Source: an uncultured Phascolarctobacterium sp.
GTDB lineage: Bacteria > Bacillota > Negativicutes > Acidaminococcales > Acidaminococcaceae
Direction of reading: 5' to 3'
Assembly: GCA_958448515.1 (NCBI GenBank)
Contig: CAUDEF010000018.1
Coordinates: 1-41,017 of the forward strand
DNA length: 41,017 nucleotides
Part shown: positions 32,301 through 40,648 of the stretch, piece by piece
Position numbering within the stretch: the stretch's first letter is position 1
Layout of the letters: every line of letters starts with the position of its first letter
Notes under the pieces: generated by a model
What the model was told of the DNA's origin: nothing
Seen by the model: only the letters and a program-made list of their open reading frames with translations
Databases searched by the model: none
Program-made: the position numbers and the translations under genes

Positions 32301-33360
32301 GATGCATTTTCAGTTCAGGACCAACAACGATAACGGAACGTCCGGAATAGTCAACACGTTTACCCAAAAGATTCTGACGGAAACGACCCTGTTTACCTTT
32401 CAGCATATCAGAAAGAGATTTTAAAGGACGGTTACCAGGACCGGTTACAGGACGGCCACGGCGACCATTATCAATTAATGCGTCAACAGCTTCCTGAAGC
32501 ATACGTTTTTCATTACGTACAATGATGTCAGGAGCATTAAGTTCCAGCAAACGTTTTAAACGATTGTTTCTGTTAATAACACGGCGATACAGATCGTTAA
32601 GGTCGGAGGTTGCAAAACGTCCGCCATCCAGCTGTACCATAGGACGCAATTCAGGAGGAATAACCGGAACTACATCTAAAATCATCCATTCAGGACGATT
32701 GCCGGATTTCAGGAATGCTTCGCAAACTTCAAGACGGCGTACAGCACGAACTTTGCGCTGACCGCTTACTTCTTTCATTTCTGCACGCAGTTCATTGGTT
32801 AATCCCTGCAGATCAATTTCTTCAAGAAGTTGTTTAATAGCTGCAGCACCCATGCCAACTTTAAATTCATCGCCATATTTATCACGAGCTTCTACATATT
32901 CACTTTCAGTGAGCAGCTGTTTTTTAGCAAGCGGAGTCTCGCCCGGATCAAGGACAATGTAGTTAGCAAAATACAGTACTTTTTCCAGCGCACGGGGAGA
33001 AATATCAAGAATCAGACCCATTCTGCTGGGAATACCTTTAAAGTACCAGATATGAGATACAGGAGCAGCCAGTTCGATGTGACCCATACGGTCACGACGA
33101 ACTTTACTGCGGGTTACTTCAACACCACATTTATCGCAGACAATACCTTTGTAGCGAATGCGTTTATATTTACCGCAATGGCATTCCCAGTCTTTGGTAG
33201 GTCCAAAGATTCTCTCACAGAATAAACCATCACGTTCAGGTTTTAAAGTTCTATAGTTAATGGTTTCAGGTTTTTTTACTTCGCCATAAGACCATGCTCT
33301 GATTTGGTCCGGAGAAGCTAAACCGATACGCATAGACTCAAAATTATTTACGTCTAACAA
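29368..33360 (-). CDS. rpoC: RNA polymerase beta' subunit
   Basis: A 1330-residue largest catalytic subunit. The zinc-binding CHCGKYKRIRYKGIVCDKCG lies near residues 60–79, the Mg2+-binding NADFDGDQMA mid-protein, and the second zinc site with KAKFGVCRKCYGR near the C-terminus. It starts with TTG at 33360 (TTG-TTA-GAC reads MLDVNNFESM), in line with Firmicutes RpoC N-termini that begin MLDVNNFE. GGGAG sits about 10 nt upstream. It lies 20 bp after rpoB and shares its transcript. Length and motifs are normal; no intein or large insertion is seen. Confidence 0.98.
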   Translation of the reverse strand: MLDVNNFESMRIGLASPDQIRAWSYGEVKKPETINYRTLKPERDGLFCERIFGPTKDWECHCGKYKRIRYKGIVCDKCGVEVTRSKVRRDRMGHIELAAPVSHIWYFKGIPSRMGLILDISPRALEKVLYFANYIVLDPGETPLAKKQLLTESEYVEARDKYGDEFKVGMGAAAIKQLLEEIDLQGLTNELRAEMKEVSGQRKVRAVRRLEVCEAFLKSGNRPEWMILDVVPVIPPELRPMVQLDGGRFATSDLNDLYRRVINRNNRLKRLLELNAPDIIVRNEKRMLQEAVDALIDNGRRGRPVTGPGNRPLKSLSDMLKGKQGRFRQNLLGKRVDYSGRSVIVVGPELKMHQCGLPKEMALELFKPFVMKRLVSSGEATNIKSAKRMVERANTVVWDVLEEVIKEHPVLLNRAPTLHRLGIQAFEPILSEGRAIKLHPLVCTAYNADFDGDQMAVHLPLSVEAQAEARMLMLSVNNILAPKDGKPVAVPTQDMVLGSYYLTIIKEGAKGEGRRFSSIDEAQLAYFHGVVDLQALIKVYISNSEIEGEEKNEGYSLVTTTVGNTIFNSELPKEIRYYHKEVNADGKEEWHLGKLMDKKELGKLVAKAHKLYGNLRTAEILDTVKKMGYDNACKAGISIATSDIKIPAEKAAILDAAEKEVDKTERLFRRGLMSADERYRKVIDLWTQATDKVTEKLMASTMDKFNSVYMMANSGARGNVQQIRQLAGMRGLMADPSGRIIDRPIKANFREGLTILEYFISTHGARKGLADTALRTADSGYLTRRLVDVAQDVIVREDDCDIVGMNLVKERNRLCKAILGCSQNKTREKVLGRTLAAGIMGAEDNIIAEADTVISEEVYKKLIAAKVEEVSLYVADDMNGEEYEKVRINISDEYANSVMKEAMMHNFLNKEIAVDIVNGEGTVLAHAGEFMTEALIDTILNDGTVKELRIRNNEIAGIEVEAITEGKNKQTVIESLHDRIIGRNLAEDICDENGNVLFHINEYITEDMAEAICKLRETVKIRSVLTCKAKFGVCRKCYGRNLATGKNVEVGEAVGTIAAQSIGEPGTQLTMRTFHTGGVAGGDDITQGLPRVEELFEARKPKHPGMLTENTGYVHIIEEGGSRRVIVTGEDGLGQEYAIPYGSKLAVKEGAYIEKGDRLTEGSLNPHDVLRISGVKATQRYLVQQVVGVYKSQGVDINSKHIEVMVRQMMRKVRIEESGDTTMLPGEYVDVAEFEQQNAEMLELGKDPAEGRPILLGITKASLATDSFLSAASFQETTRVLTEAAIKGKVDPLLGLKENVIIGKLIPAGTGMSRYRDIKIKYNVNRDENE

Positions 33361-33380
33361 GAATTGCTCGCTCCCTTCTA

Positions 33381-36300
33381 TTACATATCGTCATCAAGAT
33401 CAGATTCGCCGTCTTTAATGGTGAAATTGCCTAAGTCAGCAATAACATCTGGCATATCTTCGGTAGCGTCATTATCTGCATAATCATCATTCTGCGGTTC
33501 TGCAGCAGTTTCGTTAATCTGGCCTTCAATGTTCAAGCCAACTTCACGTGCTGTTTCTGCAATATCGTCTTCAGAATCACGCAGGGAAATTTCTTCTTCG
33601 TCTTCGTTGAGAACTTTAATATCAAGACCGATACTTTGAAGTTCTTTAACCAATACTTTGAAGGATTCGGGAATACCAGGATCAGGTACGTTTTCACCTT
33701 TAACAATTGCTTCGTATGTTTTTACACGACCAACAACGTCGTCGGATTTAACGGTAAGGATTTCCTGCAGGGTGTAAGCTGCGCCGTATGCTTCCAGCGC
33801 CCAAACTTCCATTTCACCAAATCTTTGTCCGCCAAACTGAGCTTTACCACCCAGAGGCTGTTGGGTAACAAGAGAGTACGGGCCGGTGCTGCGGGCATGG
33901 ATTTTATCATCAACCAGATGGTGAAGTTTTAACATGTAAGTCAGACCAACAGTAACTTTGTTATCGAAAGGTTCACCGGTACGTCCATCATACAATGTAG
34001 ATTTACCACTGGGATCAATACCTGCAAGCTCTAAAGCATCAGCAATATCCTGTTCGTGTGCACCGTCAAATACCGGTACGGAAATCTGTACGGCACGAAC
34101 ACTCTGATCACCGAATTTATCAATTTCTACAGTTTCAGGCATGCCGTTTTTCTCAACGTCATAACCATATTTATTTAATTTTTCAACCAGACCTTCTGCA
34201 TCGTTGGCAATTTGCATACCTAAAGCACGAGCAGCCCAGCCTAAATGGTTTTCCAATACTTGTCCGATGTTCATACGGGAAGGTACGCCCAAAGGATTCA
34301 ACACGATATGTACAGGTTCACCACTGGGCAGGAACGGCATATCTTCACGAGCCATAATACGGGAAACGACACCCTTGTTACCATGGCGGCCTGCCATCTT
34401 ATCGCCTTCAGAAATCTTACGTTTCTGAGCAATATGTACACGAACCTGTTCATTTACTCCCGGAGGAAGTTCATCACCATTTTCACGGCTGAATACTTTT
34501 ACGCTGACAATTTTACCAGCTTCGCCATGAGGAACACGCAGAGAGCTGTCGCGCACTTCACGTGCTTTTTCACCGAAAATAGCACGCAGCAGGCGTTCTT
34601 CAGCAGTAAGTTCAGTTTCACCTTTCGGAGTAACTTTACCAACAAGAATATCGCCAGGGCGAACTTCAGCACCAATACGGATAATGCCGCGTTCATCAAG
34701 GTCTTTTAATGCTTCTTCAGAAACATTGGGAATTTCGCGAGTGATTTCTTCTTTACCAAGTTTGGTATCACGTGCATCACAGTCATATTCTTCAATATGA
34801 ATAGAAGTAAATACGTCTGCTTTAATCAGGTCTTCGTTCAGCAAAATAGCATCTTCGTAGTTATAACCTTCCCAAGGCATGTATGCTACGATTACGTTAT
34901 GACCTAATGCAAGTTCACCATGATCAGTTGCAGGACCATCAGCAAGAACTTGTTTTTCAACAACTTTATCGCCTTTATAAACGATAGGACGCTGATTTAC
35001 GCAGGTGCCCTGGTTAGAACGTTTAAATTTAAGGAGCGGATAAATATCAAGTTCGCCGTTTTCAGCACGTACGCGAATTTCGTTGCCTACTACGCGTTCA
35101 ACAGTACCGGCACGTTTTGCCAATACGCAGACACCGGAGTCAACAGCAACTTTATATTCCATACCTGTACCGATAATAGGTGCCTGAGTGCAGAGCAGAG
35201 GAACTGCCTGACGCTGCATGTTAGCACCCATAAGTGCGCGGTTAGCATCGTCGTTTTCAAGGAACGGAATCAATGCAGTTGCAATAGAAACTACCTGTTT
35301 AGGAGATACGTCCATGTAATCAACCTGTTCAGGCGGCAAGGAAAGTACGTCGTCTTTCGCACGGGCAGTTACACGGTCTTCAAGGAAGTTACCGTTTTCA
35401 TCCAACGGTTCGTTCGCTTGGGCAATAATATACTTATCTTCTTCATCAGCAGTCATGTAGTAAACTTCGTCAGTAACACGTCTGTTTTCTTTGTCAACAC
35501 GACGATACGGAGTTTCCATAAAGCCATATTTATTAATAACAGCGAAGGTGGACAAAGAACCAATCAAACCGATGTTAGGACCTTCAGGGGTTTCAATAGG
35601 ACACATACGGCCATAGTGAGAGTTATGTACGTCGCGGACTTCATAGCCTGCACGTTCACGACTCAAACCGCCAGGACCAAGGGCAGACAAACGGCGTTTA
35701 TGAGTAAGTTCTGCCAGCGGGTTGTTCTGGTCCATAAATTGGGACAACTGGCTGCTGCCGAAGAATTCTTTAATTGCAGCAACAACAGGACGGATGTTAA
35801 TTAATGCCTGAGGAGTAATAACTTCAGTATCCTGAATAGTCATACGTTCTCTGACAACTCTTTCCATACGTGCAAGACCGATACGGAACTGGTTCTGCAG
35901 CAATTCGCCTACGCAGCGTACACGGCGGTTGCCCAAATGGTCAATGTCATCGCCTGTTCCATGACCATCCATCAGATTAAGCAGATAGTTGAAGGAAACA
36001 AAAACATCTTCTACAGTAACAGTACGAACTTTTTCGTCAATACCGGTAGTAAAGAGTAAGTCCATTTCCTGATCTTTAAATTTAATTTTAATTTTGCGCA
36101 AGCCCTGTTCGCTGAATACACCGCTTGCTTCAACCTTATCAAGACTTTCAACGGTCATTCTGGTGCCAGCCGGAAGAATAATCTCACCGGTTTCCATGTC
36201 AACCAGAGGCTCAGCAATTACAGTACCCTGCAGGCGGTTGCGCCAGCCAAGTTTTTTATTGAGTTTATAACGACCAACACTAGCCAAATCATAACGTCTG

Positions 36301-37079
36301 TTATCGAAGAAGGTACCTTCAATAAGCTGAGTTGCATTTTCTAATGTAGGAGGTTCACCGGGACGAAGTTTTTTGTAAATTTCAATTAAAGCTTCATCTC
36401 TGTTATGAGTAGTATCTTTTTCCAATGTTGCCAGAACAAAAGGATGCTCGCCAAAAACTTTAAGGATTTCTTCATTGGAAGAAAGGCCCAAAGCACGCAG
36501 CAGCACGGTTGCAGGCAATTTTCTTGTACGGTCAACGCGAGCGTAAATAACATCATTTACATCTGTTTCATATTCAATCCATGCACCACGGTTAGGAATA
36601 ACAGTAGTACCGTACAGTTTTTTACCGCTTGGGTCCATAGTAACAGCGTAGTATACGCCAGGAGAACGAACCAGCTGACTTACGATAACACGTTCAGCAC
36701 CATTGATAACAAATGTACCGGTTTCAGTCATCAGAGGAAAATCGCCCATAAATACGGAGGATTCTTTGATTTCGCCAGTATCTTTGTATACCAGACGTAC
36801 TTTTACATTCATCGGTGCAGAGTAAGATTCGTCTCTTTCTTTACATTCTTCTACACCATATTTAGGTTTACCTAATTCGAAATTTTCGAAGGAAAGTTCT
36901 AAATTACCAGCAAAGTCTTTAATAGGAGAAATATCATGGAAGATTTCGCAAAGACCCTCTTTTATGAACCACTCATAAGATTTTCTTTGGATATCAATCA
37001 AATGCGGCATTGGCAATACTTCATTGATTCTTGCGTAACTATACCGAATCCTATCACCTACGGGAACCGGTTTAAACAT
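33381..37079 (-). CDS. rpoB: RNA polymerase beta subunit
   Basis: A 1232-residue core subunit. The rifampicin region is readable (GSSQLSQFMDQNNPLAELTHKRRLSALGPGG), and the C-terminal part has LKLHHLVDDKIHARSTGPYS and QQPLGGKAQFGGQRFGEME. The sequence looks like wild type for rifampicin sensitivity (Q, D, H, R and S positions present), by eye only. I chose ATG 37079 (MFKPVPVGDRIRYSYARINE) because GGGGTGAG lies 7 nt upstream; the longer frame adds 12 residues of leader. An acidic tail of about 60 residues closes the protein. A hairpin with T-run and a separate promoter lie upstream. Confidence 0.98.
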   Translation of the reverse strand: MFKPVPVGDRIRYSYARINEVLPMPHLIDIQRKSYEWFIKEGLCEIFHDISPIKDFAGNLELSFENFELGKPKYGVEECKERDESYSAPMNVKVRLVYKDTGEIKESSVFMGDFPLMTETGTFVINGAERVIVSQLVRSPGVYYAVTMDPSGKKLYGTTVIPNRGAWIEYETDVNDVIYARVDRTRKLPATVLLRALGLSSNEEILKVFGEHPFVLATLEKDTTHNRDEALIEIYKKLRPGEPPTLENATQLIEGTFFDNRRYDLASVGRYKLNKKLGWRNRLQGTVIAEPLVDMETGEIILPAGTRMTVESLDKVEASGVFSEQGLRKIKIKFKDQEMDLLFTTGIDEKVRTVTVEDVFVSFNYLLNLMDGHGTGDDIDHLGNRRVRCVGELLQNQFRIGLARMERVVRERMTIQDTEVITPQALINIRPVVAAIKEFFGSSQLSQFMDQNNPLAELTHKRRLSALGPGGLSRERAGYEVRDVHNSHYGRMCPIETPEGPNIGLIGSLSTFAVINKYGFMETPYRRVDKENRRVTDEVYYMTADEEDKYIIAQANEPLDENGNFLEDRVTARAKDDVLSLPPEQVDYMDVSPKQVVSIATALIPFLENDDANRALMGANMQRQAVPLLCTQAPIIGTGMEYKVAVDSGVCVLAKRAGTVERVVGNEIRVRAENGELDIYPLLKFKRSNQGTCVNQRPIVYKGDKVVEKQVLADGPATDHGELALGHNVIVAYMPWEGYNYEDAILLNEDLIKADVFTSIHIEEYDCDARDTKLGKEEITREIPNVSEEALKDLDERGIIRIGAEVRPGDILVGKVTPKGETELTAEERLLRAIFGEKAREVRDSSLRVPHGEAGKIVSVKVFSRENGDELPPGVNEQVRVHIAQKRKISEGDKMAGRHGNKGVVSRIMAREDMPFLPSGEPVHIVLNPLGVPSRMNIGQVLENHLGWAARALGMQIANDAEGLVEKLNKYGYDVEKNGMPETVEIDKFGDQSVRAVQISVPVFDGAHEQDIADALELAGIDPSGKSTLYDGRTGEPFDNKVTVGLTYMLKLHHLVDDKIHARSTGPYSLVTQQPLGGKAQFGGQRFGEMEVWALEAYGAAYTLQEILTVKSDDVVGRVKTYEAIVKGENVPDPGIPESFKVLVKELQSIGLDIKVLNEDEEEISLRDSEDDIAETAREVGLNIEGQINETAAEPQNDDYADNDATEDMPDVIADLGNFTIKDGESDLDDDM

Positions 37080-37139
37080 GTAATTACTCACCCCTTCATA
37101 GATTGTCAGGCACACAAAACCAACACTTTTCAGCGTGAC

Positions 37140-37173
37140 AAAAAAAACAAGGTTCTTACCACAAGGACCTTGT
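37140..37173 (-). terminator. Attenuator-like hairpin before rpoB
   Basis: On the minus strand AACAAGGTCCTT and AAGAACCTTGTT form a 12-bp stem with one mismatch and a 5-nt loop, followed by T7. It sits about 60 bp before the rpoB start, inside the rpoB leader. It could reduce transcription into rpoBC relative to the ribosomal protein genes. The 336-bp gap 37080–37416 also holds the rpoBC promoter and the rplL terminator and no gene. Confidence 0.75.
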
Positions 37174-37298
37174 TGTCTGTTGTCTTCGATGAAAGTGCTT
37201 CATCCTTACTCTATAAGCAAAATACGCCGTTCAACCACTGACCCAGCGCAAATGTTGTCAAATAATACCTGCATAGTTGTTTATTATTGTAGTATATT

Positions 37299-37327
37299 AT
37301 GTTAGCATATAATATACATTATGTCAA
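37299..37327 (-). promoter_or_regulatory. Candidate rpoBC promoter
   Basis: On the minus strand TTGACA (37322–37327), 17 bp, TAACAT (37299–37304). It lies just past the rplL terminator, so rpoBC may be driven separately. A second TTGACA is at 37256–37261, without a good -10. Confidence 0.55.
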
Positions 37328-37344
37328 TAGTTTTTAGAGACAAT

Positions 37345-37379
37345 AAAACCCCAAAACTGTTTTACAGTTTTGGGGTTTT
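37345..37379 (-). terminator. Terminator of rplJL
   Basis: A 15-bp perfect stem AAAACCCCAAAACTG with its complement and a 5-nt loop, followed by TTTTATT on the minus strand. It ends the ribosomal protein transcript before rpoB. Confidence 0.88.
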
Positions 37380-37416
37380 ACACAGCTAAATAATTTTACT
37401 ATCAGATAGAAGTAAA

Positions 37417-37785
37417 TTATTTTACTTCTACAGTTGCGCCAGCTTCTTCAAGTTTAGCTTTCAGAGCGTCAGCATCAGCTTTGGAAACTTTTTCTTTGAT
37501 AGCTTTCGGAGCGCCATCAACGAGTTCTTTAGCTTCTTTCAGACCGAGACCGGTTGCTTCACGAACAGCTTTGATAACGTTGATTTTGGAAGAACCAGCA
37601 GAAGCGAGGATTACGTCAAATTCAGTTTTTTCAGCAGCAGCTTCGCCAGCAGCAGCAGGAGCAGCAGCTACAGCAACAGGAGCAGCAGCGGATACGCCGA
37701 ATTTTTCTTCCAGAGCTTTAACGAGTTCAGAGAGTTCGAGTACGGTCATAGATTCAATAGCTTCGATGATTTGTTCTTTATTCAT
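37417..37785 (-). CDS. rplL: Ribosomal protein L7/L12
   Basis: A 122-residue stalk protein. An N-terminal dimerisation part (MNKEQIIEAIESMTVLELSE), an Ala/Pro-rich hinge (APVAVAAAPAAAGEAAA) and a C-terminal factor-binding domain (VIKAVREATGLGLKEAKELV) are all plain. The start ATG 37785 follows GGAGGT at 7–8 nt; an upstream alternative adds only five residues. It binds L10 and recruits elongation factors to the ribosome. It lies 77 bp after rplJ and is followed by a strong terminator. Confidence 0.97.
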   Translation of the reverse strand: MNKEQIIEAIESMTVLELSELVKALEEKFGVSAAAPVAVAAAPAAAGEAAAEKTEFDVILASAGSSKINVIKAVREATGLGLKEAKELVDGAPKAIKEKVSKADADALKAKLEEAGATVEVK

Positions 37786-37862
37786 TATATTTACCTCCAA
37801 ATTTTAAGTATTATACTTTATTTTAATTTATAATCATACTGCCTTACGCAGCCAACCGCTGA

Positions 37863-38390
37863 TTATGCGGATTCTTTTTGTTTGCGTACAGCTTCGAGAG
37901 CATATACAACGTTGCGGATAGTACCTTGAAGTACATTGACAAAACCGCTGATAGGAGCGTTCATGCTGCCAAGCATTTTTGCAATAAGTACTTCTTTCGG
38001 CGGCAATTCTGCCAGAGCTTTGATTTCTTCAGCAGTAATAACTTTGCCATCGAGTACGCCCATTTTTACTTTAAGAGCTTTGTTTTCTTTTGCGAATTCG
38101 CAAATGATTTTTGCAACTGCAACAGGATCTTCCGGAGCAACAGCGATAGCGGTGTTGTGTTCCAGAACAGGTTCTAAACCTTCAATACCAGCTTCTTGAG
38201 CAGCGATGCGGAGAAGAGTATTTTTTACTACAAAGTAGTTAACGCCAGCTTCACGCATTTTGCTACGAAGAACGGTATCCTGAGCAACAGTCAAACCACA
38301 GAAGTCAACTAAAACAGCACATTTAGAAGTAGAGAGTAACTCTTTAATCTCTGCAATTTTAGCAACTTTTTCAGGTCTAATAACTGCCAT
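37863..38390 (-). CDS. rplJ: Ribosomal protein L10
   Basis: A 175-residue L10, the base of the L7/L12 stalk. The N-terminus MAVIRPEKVAKIAEIKELL, with FVVKNTLLRIAA and LPPKEVLIAKMLGSMNAPISG, fits the family. ATG 38390 has GGAGGTG at 8 nt; the longer frame to 38531 translates the leader RNA and is not coding. Expression is probably feedback-controlled, as L10 (with L12) binds the L10 leader just upstream. Confidence 0.97.
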   Translation of the reverse strand: MAVIRPEKVAKIAEIKELLSTSKCAVLVDFCGLTVAQDTVLRSKMREAGVNYFVVKNTLLRIAAQEAGIEGLEPVLEHNTAIAVAPEDPVAVAKIICEFAKENKALKVKMGVLDGKVITAEEIKALAELPPKEVLIAKMLGSMNAPISGFVNVLQGTIRNVVYALEAVRKQKESA

Positions 38391-38427
38391 TGGATTGCAC
38401 CTCCTTCTTGAAAATTGATTTATTAAA

Positions 38428-38556
38428 TCAAAAAGACCTCTCGGCCGTAGCCGGAGGTCGGAAGGTCTATTTATCTTCACGCTCCAGCCTCGGCAGGCGT
38501 ATAATAATAATATACTTACGCTTTCTGGCACCTGCTGTCTATGGCCCGATAATCTT
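38428..38556 (-). ncRNA. L10 leader (ribosomal protein autoregulatory RNA)
   Basis: On the minus strand the leader shows the conserved AGACAGCAGGTGCC (38527–38540), then the CTGCCGAGG stretch, then a terminator hairpin GACCTCCGGC-TAC-GGCCGAGAGGTC followed by T5 (38428–38458). This is the usual layout of L10 leaders in Firmicutes, where L10 binding favours termination. The 5' limit is approximate. Confidence 0.85.
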
Positions 38557-38592
38557 CTGATTTAGTAAAATTTAGAACTACAAATACTAAAA

Positions 38593-39285
38593 TTATTTGT
38601 CGCTGTTAGCTTTCAATACGTCAATTTTTACGCCAGGGCCCATAGTAGTGGACAGGGTAACAGATTTAATGTATTGGCCTTTAGCTCCGGACGGTTTAAC
38701 TTTAATTAAAGTGTCAACCAAAGTAATGTAGTTAGCTAAAAGTTGCTCGTCAGTAAAGGATACTTTACCGATAGGAGCTTGTACGTTGCCGGCTTTATCG
38801 GTACGATACTCGATTTTACCAGCTTTAATTTCGTTTACAGCACGAGTTACATCCATGGTAACAGTGCCAACCTTCGGGTTAGGCATTAAACCTTTAGGAC
38901 CGAGGATTTTACCAAGGCGACCAACTAAGCCCATCATATCAGGGGTAGCTACGCAGACATCAAAATCAGTCCAACCACCTTGAATTTTGCTTACTAATTC
39001 TTCACCGCCAACATAATCAGCGCCAGCAGCTTCAGCTTCAGCAACTTTAGGACCTTTAGCAAAAACTAACACGCTTTTGGATTTACCGGTACCATGCGGT
39101 AATACCAATGCGCCACGTACTTGCTGGTCAGCATATTTAGGATTTACACCTAAACGGAAAGAAACTTCAACAGTGCTATCAAATTTAGTGGTAGCAGTTT
39201 TTTTAACCAATTCTACAGCTTCTTTAGGAGCATAGAATTTGTCAGCTTCGATAAGTTTCAAAGCTTCGATATACTTTTTACCCAT
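38593..39285 (-). CDS. rplA: Ribosomal protein L1
   Basis: A 230-residue L1 of normal length, binding 23S rRNA at the mobile stalk. YAPKEAVELVKKTATTKFDS, VVGRLGKILGPKGLMPNPK-like (here LVGRLGKILGPKGLMPNPKV) and KVSFTDEQLLANY are typical. AGGAGG lies before ATG 39285. It follows rplK by 65 bp, a gap that holds a hairpin resembling an L1-binding site. L1 usually represses rplK–rplA translation through such a site. Confidence 0.97.
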   Translation of the reverse strand: MGKKYIEALKLIEADKFYAPKEAVELVKKTATTKFDSTVEVSFRLGVNPKYADQQVRGALVLPHGTGKSKSVLVFAKGPKVAEAEAAGADYVGGEELVSKIQGGWTDFDVCVATPDMMGLVGRLGKILGPKGLMPNPKVGTVTMDVTRAVNEIKAGKIEYRTDKAGNVQAPIGKVSFTDEQLLANYITLVDTLIKVKPSGAKGQYIKSVTLSTTMGPGVKIDVLKANSDK

Positions 39286-39301
39286 TTATAAATTCCTCCT
39301 A

Positions 39302-39331
39302 TGTGGTACTAGCGGGACTTGCCCTCCCACA
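39302..39331 (-). promoter_or_regulatory. Candidate L1 autoregulatory hairpin
   Basis: On the minus strand TGTGG and CCACA enclose GGG/CCC with an asymmetric internal loop (GA on one side, GCTAGTA on the other). The shape is like the L1 site of 23S rRNA, and it ends just before the rplA ribosome binding site. Confidence 0.45.
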
Positions 39332-39350
39332 AACTTACGAAAACTAATTA

Positions 39351-39776
39351 TTAGTCTTCAATAACAATACCCATGCTACGTGCTGTGCCTTCAATCATTC
39401 TCATTGCAGCTTCAACATTAGCAGCATTCAAGTCAGCCATTTTGCTTTCTGCGATTTCACGAACTTTGTCGCGACCCAGTTTAGCAACTTTCTTTTTGTT
39501 AGGTTCGCCAGATGCTTTTTCAAGACCAGCAGCTTTTTTCAGAAGAACTGCAGCCGGCGGGGTTTTGCAAATGAAAGTAAAGGAACGATCTTCAAAAACA
39601 GTGATTTCAACAGGAATGATGAGACCAGCTTGTTGTGCAGTACGTTCGTTAAATTCTTTTACGAAAGCCATGATGTTAACACCAGCTTGACCAAGTGCAG
39701 GACCTACAGGAGGAGCCGGAGTAGCTTTACCAGCCGGTACCTGTAATTTTACCATCTTAACAACTTTTTTCGGCAT
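39351..39776 (-). CDS. rplK: Ribosomal protein L11
   Basis: A 141-residue L11. The N-terminal domain has VKLQVPAGKATPAPPVGPALG, and the C-terminal RNA-binding domain ends in the family's TARSMGI segment. L11 binds the GTPase-associated region of 23S rRNA and is needed for RelA response. GGAGGTG is 7 nt before ATG 39776. It follows nusG by 18 bp in the same transcript. Confidence 0.98.
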   Translation of the reverse strand: MPKKVVKMVKLQVPAGKATPAPPVGPALGQAGVNIMAFVKEFNERTAQQAGLIIPVEITVFEDRSFTFICKTPPAAVLLKKAAGLEKASGEPNKKKVAKLGRDKVREIAESKMADLNAANVEAAMRMIEGTARSMGIVIED

Positions 39777-39794
39777 TTAATTGCACCTCCTTAC

Positions 39795-40325
39795 TTATTC
39801 AGCTTCTTCAACTTGTGTAAAATCAATTTCAACAGGAGTTTCGCGTCCAAACATATCAACAAGAACTTTAAGCTTACCACGTTCTTCATTGATTTCAGCC
39901 ACCTTACCTACACAATCGGCAAAGGGACCAGTTTTCAGGCGCACCAGCTGCTGTAATTGAAAATCAATTTTAGGACGACTCTCTTCAACACCCATAGAGC
40001 GCATAATCTGCTGCACTTCTTCTTCTGTCAAAGGAATCGGTTTTGTACCTGAACCGACAAAGCCGGTTACACCAGGAGTGTTTCGAACGGCATACCAGCT
40101 GCGATCATTAACTATCATTTCCACCAGTACATAGCCTGGAAAAACTTTGCGTTGAACGCTCTTTTTCTTGCCATCCTTAACTTCAACTTCATTCTCCATA
40201 GGTATAACAATACGGAAAATTTCATTTTCCATTCCCAAGGAATGTACCTTGCGTTCCAGGTTTGCGCTTACTTTATTCTCATATCCGGAATAAGTATGGA
40301 TAACATACCAACGTCTCTCATCCAT
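39795..40325 (-). CDS. nusG: Transcription elongation/termination factor NusG
   Basis: A 176-residue NusG with the NGN domain (RRWYVIHTYSGYENKVSANL, then GYVLVEM and TPGVTGFVG) and a C-terminal KOW domain (GPFADCVGKVAEINEERGKL). I chose ATG 40325 (MDERRWYV), matching family N-termini. A TTG at 40343 in the same frame is nearer the AAGGAGG box. Between that box and the ATG lies a hairpin GGAAAGC/GCTTTCC that could bring them together. It follows secE by 55 bp. It couples RNA polymerase to ribosomes or Rho. Confidence 0.95.
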   Translation of the reverse strand: MDERRWYVIHTYSGYENKVSANLERKVHSLGMENEIFRIVIPMENEVEVKDGKKKSVQRKVFPGYVLVEMIVNDRSWYAVRNTPGVTGFVGSGTKPIPLTEEEVQQIMRSMGVEESRPKIDFQLQQLVRLKTGPFADCVGKVAEINEERGKLKVLVDMFGRETPVEIDFTQVEEAE

Positions 40326-40380
40326 CAATATATTGGAAAGCAACGCTTTCCCTACCCTCCTTACTTCTTCTTATTGCTGA

Positions 40381-40599
40381 TTATTGCAGAATCAAACGGA
40401 ACAATGCACTGAATATAGTATCCACTACCCATATCAGTACTGCACATAACACAACTGCAACAAGAACCACTACGGTATTAGCAATAAGCTCTTGTTTGGT
40501 AGGCCAGGTTACCTTTTTTAATTCTACCTTAGTTTCCTTCAGAAACTGAGCAATACCAACACTGCTCTTTTCTGTTTCAGTAGTTTCCGGAACGGCCAT
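40381..40599 (-). CDS. secE: Preprotein translocase subunit SecE
   Basis: A 72-residue single-span SecE. A charged amphipathic part with the family motif KVELKKVTWPTKQEL (residues about 24–38) precedes one transmembrane helix (about 42–64). It clamps SecY in the SecYEG channel. It has AAGGATG 7–8 nt before ATG 40599. It lies between rpmG and nusG, the normal order. An N-terminal extension of about 20 residues precedes the core, as in many Firmicutes. Confidence 0.95.
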   Translation of the reverse strand: MAVPETTETEKSSVGIAQFLKETKVELKKVTWPTKQELIANTVVVLVAVVLCAVLIWVVDTIFSALFRLILQ

Positions 40600-40648
40600 T
40601 TCTTCACATCCTTGCTTACAATACCTAGTAAATCACACTACAGCAAAA

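Noticed and set aside
29650..32424. Long plus-strand frames opposite rpoC (up to 297 residues)
   Set aside because: They are antisense shadows of a conserved gene, with Phe/Asn/Thr-rich nonsense composition and no ribosome binding sites.
34920..35804. A 294-residue plus-strand frame opposite rpoB
   Set aside because: Antisense shadow of rpoB codon usage; no start signal.
38391..38531. N-terminal extension of rplJ
   Set aside because: This DNA is the L10 leader RNA; the ATG at 38390 has the ribosome binding site and matches the family N-terminus.
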